A stretch of 14,702 bases of DNA, taken from contig JAEEKC010000283.1 of the NCBI GenBank assembly GCA_016282215.1, positions 1 to 14,702 of the forward strand. The letters are read 5' to 3'. Origin of the DNA: Lachnospiraceae bacterium (GTDB lineage: Bacteria; Bacillota; Clostridia; Lachnospirales; Lachnospiraceae). Below, one piece after another: positions 1 to 6,517 of the stretch (within the stretch, counting starts at the first letter, position 1; every line of letters begins with the position of its first letter). Under the pieces are notes generated by a model that ran no database searches, was not told where the DNA came from, and saw only the letters and a list, made by a program, of their open reading frames with translations. The position numbers and the translations under genes are program-made.

Positions 1-16
1 GGAATTTGCCAATTCC
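1..16. promoter_or_regulatory. Inverted repeat overlapping the purO -35 box (possible operator)
   Basis: GGAATT and AATTCC flank a 4-base centre, giving a perfect 6-bp inverted repeat that covers the -35 hexamer of the promoter at 6-34. This placement suits a repressor site. It does not resemble the Firmicute PurR box, and the window edge hides what lies upstream, so it could also be the tail of another feature. Confidence 0.3.
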
Positions 17-34
17 CTGCATTTCGTTTATAAT
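6..34 (+). promoter_or_regulatory. Sigma-A promoter for purO-purH
   Basis: A -35 hexamer TTGCCA (6-11) and a perfect -10 hexamer TATAAT (29-34) are separated by 17 bp. Transcription would start near 41, about 35 nt before the purO start codon. The leader is too short for a purine riboswitch. Confidence 0.75.
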
Positions 35-75
35 GGCGGTGTGACTTGAGGTGAGTCAAAAAAAGGAGGAGCGCC

Positions 76-792
76 ATGCAGAAAAACAACATTGCAACAT
101 TATTATCACAGAATGCTTATCCCGGCCGTGGGATTATCATCGGCAGGAGTGCGGATGGGAAAAAAGCCGTCACGGCCTATTTTATCATGGGCAGGAGTGA
201 GAACAGCCGCAACCGTGTATTTGTGGAAGAGGGAGAGGGGATCCGGACCCAGGCATTCGATCCTTCCAAACTGACAGATCCGAGTCTGATCATTTATGCA
301 CCGGTCCGTGTTCTCGGGACTAAGACGATTGTGACGAACGGCGATCAGACGGATACGATCTATGAACTGATGGATCATCAGCAGACTTTTGAGCAGGCGC
401 TCCGCACTCGTGAGTTTGAGCCGGATGGGCCGAACTATACACCGAGGATTTCGGGCATCATGCATATCGACGGCGGTAAGTTTAACTATGCCATGTCCAT
501 TTTGAAGTCAAATCAGGGTGATCCGGATTCCTGCAATCGTTATACGTTTGCGTATGAAAATCCGAAAGCCGGAGAAGGACGTTTTATCCATACTTATATG
601 AGCGACGGAAATCCGCTGCCTTCCTTTGAAGGGGAGCCGGAGCTGATCGGTCTTGATGAAGATGATATTGATGCATTTGCAAAACTGCTCTGGGAGAATC
701 TGAACGAAGAGAATAAGGTGTCTTTATTTGTGCGCTTCATAGATATTGAGACGGGCAAGTATGAGAGCAGGATCGTGAACAAACATAGTTGA
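76..792 (+). CDS. purO: IMP cyclohydrolase, PurO type
   Basis: The 238-residue product is recognised as a PurO-family IMP cyclohydrolase, which closes the ring of FAICAR to give IMP, the last step of de novo purine synthesis, in the cytoplasm. The N-terminus carries the family's YPGRGIIIG and YFIMGRSENSRNR stretches (about residues 15-43). A later NPKAGEGRFIHTY segment and an acidic C-terminal region complete the domain. Length fits bacterial PurO members. The start is set by GGAGGA at 65-70, five bases before the ATG. It lies 42 bp upstream of the transformylase gene under one apparent promoter. In most bacteria this activity is the N-terminal half of bifunctional PurH, so its separate, non-homologous form here fits the transformylase-only partner downstream. 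The call rests on remembered family sequence, not a search. Confidence 0.88.
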   Translation: MQKNNIATLLSQNAYPGRGIIIGRSADGKKAVTAYFIMGRSENSRNRVFVEEGEGIRTQAFDPSKLTDPSLIIYAPVRVLGTKTIVTNGDQTDTIYELMDHQQTFEQALRTREFEPDGPNYTPRISGIMHIDGGKFNYAMSILKSNQGDPDSCNRYTFAYENPKAGEGRFIHTYMSDGNPLPSFEGEPELIGLDEDDIDAFAKLLWENLNEENKVSLFVRFIDIETGKYESRIVNKHS

Positions 793-834
793 TATATAAC
801 AGTCTATTACATAATTGAAAGCGAGGAAAAAGCA

Positions 835-2013
835 ATGACAGAACTGGAACTGAAATATGGTTGTAATCCCAATCAGAAGCCGTCCCGGATTTTTATGGAG
901 GATGGTTCGGATCTGCCGATCACGGTATTGAACGGCAGACCGGGATATATCAATTTTCTGGATGCCTTTAACGGCTGGCAGCTTGTGAAGGAGCTGAAGA
1001 AAGCCACAGGGCTTCCTGCTGCGACTTCTTTTAAGCATGTATCTCCGGCAGGGGCAGCGGTAGGTCTTCCGCTCTCTGAGATCGAGGCAAAGATTTACTG
1101 GGTGGATGATCTTGGCGAGCTGACACCCCTTGCAAGCGCTTATGCAAGAGCCAGAGGCGCGGACCGTATGTCTTCATTCGGCGATTTCATTTCGCTGTCC
1201 GATGTCTGCGACGAATGCACCGCGCGGATCATCAAGCGTGAGGTTTCCGACGGCGTGATCGCGCCGGGCTATACGGATGAGGCGCTGGCCATCCTGAAGG
1301 CTAAAAAGAACGGTAATTACAATGTGATTCAGATCGATGAGAATTATGTACCCGCGGAAATCGAAAGAAAGCAGGTTTACGGCATTACTTTCGAGCAGGG
1401 CAGAAATGAACTGAAGATTGATGACGAGTTGATGGCAAATATCGTCACCGACAATAAGGAAATTCCGGAGAGCGCAAAGATTGACCTTGCTATTGCACTG
1501 ATCACGCTGAAGTATACGCAGTCCAATTCTGTCTGCTATGTCAAGGGCGGTCAGGCCATCGGTATCGGCGCCGGCCAGCAGTCTCGTATCCACTGCACGC
1601 GTCTGGCAGGTTCCAAGGCGGATAACTGGTATCTGCGTCAGGCACCGCAGGTACTGGGTCTTCCTTTCAGAAGCGATATCAAGAGAGCAGACCGTGATAA
1701 TACCATTGATCTGTATATTGGCGAGGAGTATATGGATGTGCTCGCAGACGGTCAGTGGGAGAAGTTCTTTACCGAAAAGCCCGCAGTTTTCACAAGGGAA
1801 GAAAAGCGCGCGTGGCTGGACGGCCTGACGGATGTATCTCTGGGTTCCGATGCTTTCTTCCCCTTCGGCGACAATATCGAAAGAGCGCATAAGAGCGGCG
1901 TGAAATATATTGCGCAGCCCGGCGGTTCGGTCAGGGATGACAATGTGATCGAGACCTGTAATAAGTATGGCATGGCCATGTGCTTTACGGGGATCAGGTT
2001 GTTCCATCATTGA
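835..2013 (+). CDS. purH: AICAR transformylase (PurH without the cyclohydrolase domain)
   Basis: This 392-residue protein matches the AICAR formyltransferase domain, which moves a formyl group from 10-formyltetrahydrofolate to AICAR to make FAICAR. The KHVSPAG motif places the catalytic Lys-His pair at residues 67-68. TQSNSVCYVKGGQAIGIGAGQQSR is seen in shorter pieces as TQSNS and GIGAGQQSR near residues 226-250, and DAFFPFGD and the C-terminal GIRLFHH are also family hallmarks. Bifunctional PurH is usually about 510 residues; the missing part is the N-terminal IMP cyclohydrolase half, replaced functionally by the PurO gene just upstream. The ribosome site is a weaker GAGG about ten bases before the ATG. 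No frameshift or loss of key residues is seen, so this looks like a natural single-domain enzyme and not a truncation. Confidence 0.93.
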   Translation: MTELELKYGCNPNQKPSRIFMEDGSDLPITVLNGRPGYINFLDAFNGWQLVKELKKATGLPAATSFKHVSPAGAAVGLPLSEIEAKIYWVDDLGELTPLASAYARARGADRMSSFGDFISLSDVCDECTARIIKREVSDGVIAPGYTDEALAILKAKKNGNYNVIQIDENYVPAEIERKQVYGITFEQGRNELKIDDELMANIVTDNKEIPESAKIDLAIALITLKYTQSNSVCYVKGGQAIGIGAGQQSRIHCTRLAGSKADNWYLRQAPQVLGLPFRSDIKRADRDNTIDLYIGEEYMDVLADGQWEKFFTEKPAVFTREEKRAWLDGLTDVSLGSDAFFPFGDNIERAHKSGVKYIAQPGGSVRDDNVIETCNKYGMAMCFTGIRLFHH

Positions 2014-2035
2014 TTATATTGATTAACGAAAGTTA

Positions 2036-2090
2036 TTCCCCCTCATCAGGTATCTTTAGCGACAGATTCCACCGGAGGGGGAAGCTTTTT
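2036..2090 (+). terminator. Long-loop hairpin with T-run after purH (related to the repeat at 2152)
   Basis: TTCCCCCTC (2036-2044) pairs perfectly with GAGGGGGAA (2075-2083) across a 30-base loop, and a run of five T follows at 2085-2089. It sits 23 bp past the purH stop, so it can serve as a terminator. Its edges (CCCCTCATCAG at the left, GCGACAG inside, GGGGGAAGC at the right) match those of the larger element at 2152-2306, so it looks like a short or decayed member of the same repeat family that was placed, or kept, as a terminator. Confidence 0.6.
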
Positions 2091-2151
2091 CTTGGGTTGG
2101 AAATGCAACCATTTTACAGATATTGCTGTGTATATAGTGAAGATATATATG

Positions 2152-2306
2152 CCCCTCATCAGTCGCCTTCGGCGACAGCTGTCTCGCCTGCCGGGTCTAC
2201 GCTTCGCTTCGGTCGGTGCAAAGCCGATGTCCCCCGGACATCGTGCACCGGTCCACGCTGGACAAGCGCCACCGGCGCTTAGCGACCCCAAAGGGGGAAG
2301 CCTTTT
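2152..2306. repeat. Multi-hairpin intergenic repeat
   Basis: The element starts CCCCTCATCAG and ends GGGGGAAGCCTTTT. Inside are five consecutive self-complementary units: GTCGCC/GGCGAC (2162-2176), CGGTGCA/TGCACCG (2214-2220 with 2244-2250) enclosing CGATGTCC/GGACATCG (2225-2243), GTCCA/TGGAC (2251-2263) and AAGCGCC/GGCGCTT (2264-2280). Four of these hairpins have exactly three-base loops. Both ends match the shorter element at 2036-2090, but here about 110 bp of extra hairpins sit between the first hairpin and the closing G-run. It is GC-rich compared with the flanks and no coding sequence is convincing in it. The stretches 2091-2151 and 2307-2397 hold no gene that I can see; they are AT-rich and contain loosely similar segments (near 2132-2150 and 2323-2341). 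Confidence 0.7.
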
Positions 2307-2397
2307 ATAGCGTAGGGCGTTGTTATACAGTGAATATATTATCGAGCATAGAGTTTACACAGATACCCATCCCACACGAGAGAAGAGGAAAAAGACT

Positions 2398-4800
2398 ATG
2401 CCTGGCGATCTGGATAAAGATGTAAAGCAAAATAATGGGCCGGAAAACAATGGACCGGAGAATCAAAACCAGCCGGCACAGGCAAATGCAGTGCCGATTG
2501 AGCTGATGCCAAGTGCTAAGCGAAATCTGGTCATTGTGACGGCGAAGGATCTGAAGAATATCGGTTTCAGTGCCAAGGAGGTCGAGGAGATCTCAAAAAA
2601 GAGCGAAAAAGAGAAAGAGGCTCTTTTTGTGGAAAAGGCTGAGAAGAACAGGGGCATGATGATGAACGCGCCCCGTCTTCCGCTGTGGCTCAAAGGCACC
2701 GGCAATGTGAACGTGATCAATCAGACTTTCCAGGTTTACGGGGATCAGTTTTCTACAGCGGAAAAAGCGTTTTTATTAAGGCACCGCAGCATAACGGAGA
2801 AGATCGAAGCGGCGCAGAATCAGAGAAATCAGGAGTTAGAGGAAGGAAAAGTTCCGGAAAACTATCAGACCAAAGTTGAGGTAGCGGATAACGGGGAAAC
2901 GGCATTTTTGCCGGATGTTCATTTAAATGAGTTTCAGACTTCGCCGAACGGCTGCTGGTCTGTTTCCATGATGCTGCAGTTGCAGGCCAAAGGCGTGCAG
3001 TACAGTCAGGAAGAGATCCGGGATTTCAGGCCGTCCCATAAGAACGGTGCCGAGGCCAGGGGAAGACTGGCAGCCAATTCGGGCGTAGAAGATAAAAAGA
3101 AGAAGAGCGAAGCGGCAAAAACCGATCAGGCCTATCATTCCAATCAGGGAAATAACTTCATGGAAATGGGAGATGCCGTGATCTCCATGGCACCCGACTC
3201 CATGATCCATGAGGTGGAGTATGCAAGGTATGATGCGCAGATCCGCCAAATGGGAATTTCCAGAACGCAGTATGTTGATAATGTAACGGCCGATCTGCGA
3301 AAGACGATCCTGCATGCGGTCAAGGAAGATCATGCACCGGTCAGCTTTTTGAACGGCGGACATTATCTGACCATCACCGGCATCGACAAGGATAATATGG
3401 TGACCCTGAAGGAGTCGCAGGCCGGGAACGGCAGGACGCCGGATCAGGATATTAAAGTGCCGCTGCGGACGCTGGTTTCCCGCCTGATCAATACCGGGAT
3501 CCAGGCAAGCTGGCTCGGTGATATCAATCTGGCAAAAGACGGCAAGACGATCTATGGCATCCCGAGCAAGTATACCGAGATGAATCCCGACGGGACCATC
3601 GTGGAGCAGCCGGGCGATCTGTCCAGCATCGCAACAGGTGAAACCGTTCTGCAAAATGCAGTGGGAAAGCGGATCTATCGGACGGGAGCCGATGAAGACA
3701 GGCCGGAAACGCTGCAAAATGGTGTCATTAAAACAGAAAAGGTCTATCTGCCCAAAGAACTGAATGTGGCTTCTTTAACAGAAAAAGCGAAGCACAGGTC
3801 AAATGAAGCAGAACAGCATTTAAAAGAAGTATCCCAGAGTTTTTATAATGTCGATACGGAGCACAGGCCGGAAAAAGAGGGATACGGCGCCAGGTTTGGA
3901 AATGCTGTCCGCGAGCAGGAAGCAAAAGAGGAAAATCTGCAGAAGGAAGCGGCAGAGCGGATGTTTGCAAATATTCAAAACGCAAAAAATGCAGTAGCCG
4001 CCGAGCCGGCCAAACCAGCCAATTCGCGGGAAAAAACATTTGATGATTATATCAGCAATATGCTCACCAAAGCGAAAGCGGAAACAAATAAGTGGAATCA
4101 AAAGCAGTATCTTGCCCGGGCCATTTTGGCAGATCAGTGCAGGGAAGCAGGGCAAAAACTTCCGGCCGGCGGATTTAACGCGACGCAGGCGCAGGCATGT
4201 TCTCAGCAGCTCAAGCTCCATAAACTGACAGAGGAGCAGGTTGGTGCTGCGATACAGGACGGGGTATCGCTGAAAGCTGCCAGGGAAAGCATCATGAATG
4301 AGATGTACAGGGTTCCCGCAGAGCGGTGCGAGAACTTTATCCGGGATATGAAGGAGCTTTCCAAGGTTATGAAATCCAAGAAAGACCGTTCTCCTGAGTA
4401 TCAAAAGTTCTTTGATGCCGTGGAAAAAGCAGGCAGGATCGATCCGAAGTCTGACAATGTCTTAGAAGAGACGAGCAAGGCAAATCAGGAGATCATGAAA
4501 GGCATTTCCACATATATAAACGGCAAGGAAAAAGTCCGGTTCCGTTCAGGCGGCCAGGAACGTTTTAACAATGCCATGGATGCCCTTTCCCTGGTTTATA
4601 TGTACACGCCAACGCTTACCGAAAGGATCCAGGGGATGATGGACGGGATCAACAAAAAGAGAGACGTGAAAAAGATTTCGAGTAAGGATTTTGTGGAAGT
4701 GACGAAGTTCGGCCTTGAACGGGCACAGCGCGATTTTGCCAAGCGAAATGAAAAGCAGGTGAATGTGACGACGCAGAAAACGACGGCGGCTAAGATGTAG
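2398..4800 (+). CDS. Large protein with papain/C39-like cysteine peptidase core, unknown role
   Basis: I place the start at 2398 because GAAGAGG lies nine bases before this ATG; a frame-open extension back to 2320 has no ribosome site. The 800-residue product begins with a low-complexity Asn/Pro/Glu linker (about residues 8-30). A papain-fold, C39-like core follows: Gln180-x5-Cys186 in the context SPNGCWSVS (oxyanion Gln and nucleophile) and His322 in NGGHYLTITGID. The expected third catalytic residue is not obvious; the usual Asp/Asn position reads KESQ. The region from about 460 to 800 is charged, probably helical, and ends in a segment with INGKEKVR and RFNNAMDALS. There is no signal peptide, membrane segment or sorting motif. 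It stands alone between a repeat region and the pilus operon. It could be a protease, transglutaminase-like enzyme or effector; I do not recognise a characterised homologue. Confidence 0.65.
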   Translation: MPGDLDKDVKQNNGPENNGPENQNQPAQANAVPIELMPSAKRNLVIVTAKDLKNIGFSAKEVEEISKKSEKEKEALFVEKAEKNRGMMMNAPRLPLWLKGTGNVNVINQTFQVYGDQFSTAEKAFLLRHRSITEKIEAAQNQRNQELEEGKVPENYQTKVEVADNGETAFLPDVHLNEFQTSPNGCWSVSMMLQLQAKGVQYSQEEIRDFRPSHKNGAEARGRLAANSGVEDKKKKSEAAKTDQAYHSNQGNNFMEMGDAVISMAPDSMIHEVEYARYDAQIRQMGISRTQYVDNVTADLRKTILHAVKEDHAPVSFLNGGHYLTITGIDKDNMVTLKESQAGNGRTPDQDIKVPLRTLVSRLINTGIQASWLGDINLAKDGKTIYGIPSKYTEMNPDGTIVEQPGDLSSIATGETVLQNAVGKRIYRTGADEDRPETLQNGVIKTEKVYLPKELNVASLTEKAKHRSNEAEQHLKEVSQSFYNVDTEHRPEKEGYGARFGNAVREQEAKEENLQKEAAERMFANIQNAKNAVAAEPAKPANSREKTFDDYISNMLTKAKAETNKWNQKQYLARAILADQCREAGQKLPAGGFNATQAQACSQQLKLHKLTEEQVGAAIQDGVSLKAARESIMNEMYRVPAERCENFIRDMKELSKVMKSKKDRSPEYQKFFDAVEKAGRIDPKSDNVLEETSKANQEIMKGISTYINGKEKVRFRSGGQERFNNAMDALSLVYMYTPTLTERIQGMMDGINKKRDVKKISSKDFVEVTKFGLERAQRDFAKRNEKQVNVTTQKTTAAKM

Positions 4801-4825
4801 ACGATCCAATCTGTAAATCCAATCA

Positions 4826-4841
4826 GGCTGTGAATAGTAAC
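4826..4841. repeat. Solo copy of the terminal repeat found at 11884 and 12059
   Basis: GGCTGTGAATAGTAAC is present here. Its last 14 bases are the exact reverse complement of the left arm of the element at 11884-12074, and its first 12 bases equal that element's right arm (12059-12070). No partner arm is seen nearby, so this is a lone end, either a remnant or a separate short motif. Confidence 0.6.
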
Positions 4842-4863
4842 GCCGAGTTAACATAATTTTGAA

Positions 4864-4892
4864 TTGTCAGATAACTGAAATTGTGATATAAT
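4864..4892 (+). promoter_or_regulatory. Extended -10 sigma-A promoter for the pilus operon
   Basis: TTGTCA (4864-4869) and TATAAT (4887-4892) are 17 bp apart, and TGA directly before the -10 box makes it an extended -10 promoter. Transcription would start near 4899, giving a leader of about 77 nt before the first pilus gene. No other promoter of this quality is seen in the gaps before the end of pilB. Confidence 0.8.
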
Positions 4893-4975
4893 GCACTTGT
4901 GGTTTGCGGAATTACGCAGATTGACAGGTGCATTTTCATATTCGCAGACCGATTTCTCCATACGTGGAGGGTGTA

Positions 4976-5482
4976 ATGGCTGAAAAATTTATAATGGAAA
5001 ATGCGGAGGACACACTGGCCGCTAGGGCAAATCGGAGGCTTAGGCTGTATCGGATCACAGCCGTAGGCCTTGTTGTGCTGCTATGCGGTTTTGCTGCATG
5101 GTTTTATCTGACGGCTTCTGTTGCGTCCAAAAAGGCGCTCCGCGAGGCAAAGGATGTGCGTATGGCGATGAAGATGCTGGCCATCGAGTCCTATTCGAAC
5201 GGTAAGAGTCTCTATGATCCAAAGAGCGCGAACGGACTGGTAGAAGGCGGCGCGGAAAGGCTCGCGCAGCTTTCGGAAGCGGACGGACAGGTGATCTTGA
5301 CAGGATGGGATGCAAAGGAGAGCGACGCGATTTCCTTCCGATATATCAAAGGGAATTATGTGGTGAACTTCCAGAAGACCGGAGATACCGGAGAGAATGG
5401 AGAGAACGGAGAGGCCGGATATGACGGCAATGTTTCCTGGGAAGTTTATCTGCAGCTTCGGCTGACGGGTTTCGGGGATTAG
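4976..5482 (+). CDS. Pilin-like single-pass membrane protein with Gly-X-Y tract
   Basis: The start is chosen at 4976, five bases after GGAGG (4966-4970); an upstream ATG at 4928 lacks a ribosome site. The 168-residue product has a basic stretch (residues 17-26), one hydrophobic helix (about 27-47) that continues into an amphipathic charged helix, and a small C-terminal domain. This is the shape of a type IV pilin or minor pilin, but the usual G-F-T-L-I-E prepilin cleavage site is absent, so PilD processing is doubtful. Residues 136-151 form five Gly-X-Y triplets (GDT, GEN, GEN, GEA, GYD), a short collagen-like run. It opens the pilus operon and ends three bases before pilD. It may be a minor pilin, an assembly factor or an unrelated anchor; the role is inferred from context only. 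Confidence 0.6.
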   Translation: MAEKFIMENAEDTLAARANRRLRLYRITAVGLVVLLCGFAAWFYLTASVASKKALREAKDVRMAMKMLAIESYSNGKSLYDPKSANGLVEGGAERLAQLSEADGQVILTGWDAKESDAISFRYIKGNYVVNFQKTGDTGENGENGEAGYDGNVSWEVYLQLRLTGFGD

Positions 5483-5485
5483 AGA

Positions 5486-6517
5486 ATGGAATTGTTTCTG
5501 ACGATTATAACGATTGTGCTTCTTTTGCTGATCGGGGCGGAAGTTTTCTCTGTTTTGCTTGCTCTCTCCCGGCGGATGGCAGATGACATCATCGAGAGGC
5601 AGAAACTTGAGGAGGCTGAAGAAGGAAACAAGCATTCTGAAAGTGCGAAAGAAACCGCCGATACATCAGACGACAGCCTGAAGGATATCGAAACAGCGCT
5701 GGATCAGGAGGCCGACAGGATCATTGCAGAGTCTTCTGCTGCCAAAGAACCTGAGGAAGGATTTCCCCTGCCGAAGAACGATTTTGTTTGTGAATCCTGC
5801 GGTGAAGTATTGAAGGGTTATGATCTGATCCCGATCTTCAGTTTTATCGCACTAAAAGGCAGATGCCGGTTTTGCGGGGACAAGATCCTGGCCCGCGATC
5901 TTTTCGCAGAGCTGCTGGGCGGCATCATATTTCTGATTTTGTTTTTCCGGTTCGGGATGGCAGCTGATCTGACGGCCGGTTTTCAGCTGAAAGGCGTACT
6001 CGATATCACGGCGACCATGACGCCCATGCGGGCGCTGACGATTTTGGTCCTTGCGGTCACGATAAGTGTTTTGTTTTGGATCGCAGCAGTTGATTCGTTT
6101 TGCATGGAAATTCCGAATATGCTAAATCTGCTGATCTTTCTGGCAGGCGTTTCATCGATCTGGCTGCTGCCGCAGATTACGTGGAAAGAGCATCTGATCG
6201 GCATGGTATGCGTATCCCTGCCGCTGCTGCTCATTACACTGATCATTCCCGGCGCTTTCGGCGGCGGTGATATCAAGCTGATGTTCGGGGCGGGGCTTTT
6301 GCTGGGCTGGAAACTGGCGCTGGTGGCGCTGTTTTTCGGCATCATCTCAGGCGGGATCTATGCCATCTGTTTATTGGCAAAAAAGAAGGCAGGACGCAAG
6401 GATCATTTTGCGTTCGGACCGTTTTTGTGTTTTGGGATCACAGTATCCATGATCTGCGGCATGCAGATTTTAAATATGTATCTCGAGGTTAGCAGGAGGT
6501 TGTATGGCAAGTTTTAA
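5486..6517 (+). CDS. pilD: Type IV prepilin peptidase (A24 family)
   Basis: This 343-residue integral membrane aspartic peptidase should cleave prepilin leaders and may methylate the new N-terminus. After an N-terminal membrane helix (about residues 3-25) comes an unusual acidic, hydrophilic stretch of some 60 residues, then the zinc module with ESCGE and CRFCG (two CxxC pairs) around LIPIFSF, as in classical PilD. The two catalytic aspartates are visible: Asp203 in AVDSFCMEIPN and Asp262 in GGGDIKL. Several hydrophobic helices surround them. The gene starts three bases after the previous stop with only a weak GGGGA ribosome site, which suggests translational coupling, and its end overlaps pilC by 14 bp. 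All key residues are intact; the extra acidic insert is the only oddity. Confidence 0.93.
   Translation: MELFLTIITIVLLLLIGAEVFSVLLALSRRMADDIIERQKLEEAEEGNKHSESAKETADTSDDSLKDIETALDQEADRIIAESSAAKEPEEGFPLPKNDFVCESCGEVLKGYDLIPIFSFIALKGRCRFCGDKILARDLFAELLGGIIFLILFFRFGMAADLTAGFQLKGVLDITATMTPMRALTILVLAVTISVLFWIAAVDSFCMEIPNMLNLLIFLAGVSSIWLLPQITWKEHLIGMVCVSLPLLLITLIIPGAFGGGDIKLMFGAGLLLGWKLALVALFFGIISGGIYAICLLAKKKAGRKDHFAFGPFLCFGITVSMICGMQILNMYLEVSRRLYGKF

Noticed and set aside
1174..2010. 278-codon open frame on the minus strand
   Set aside because: It is antisense to the clear transformylase gene, has no ribosome site and encodes no recognisable domain; it arises from codon bias.
2152..2306. CRISPR array or tRNA/rRNA gene
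   Set aside because: The hairpins differ in sequence and spacing, so there is no repeat-spacer order, and no tRNA cloverleaf or rRNA motif is present here or elsewhere in the window.
1980..2310. Overlapping short frames on both strands over the repeat region
   Set aside because: Their products come from hairpin repeats, are rich in Arg, Pro and Ser, and lack ribosome sites.
2320..2397. Longer N-terminus for the C39-like protein starting at 2320
   Set aside because: There is no ribosome site before this codon, whereas GAAGAGG precedes the ATG at 2398 at good distance.
2923..3717. 264-codon open frame on the minus strand
   Set aside because: It lies wholly within the C39-like gene, which has a proper ribosome site and motifs; the antisense product resembles nothing.
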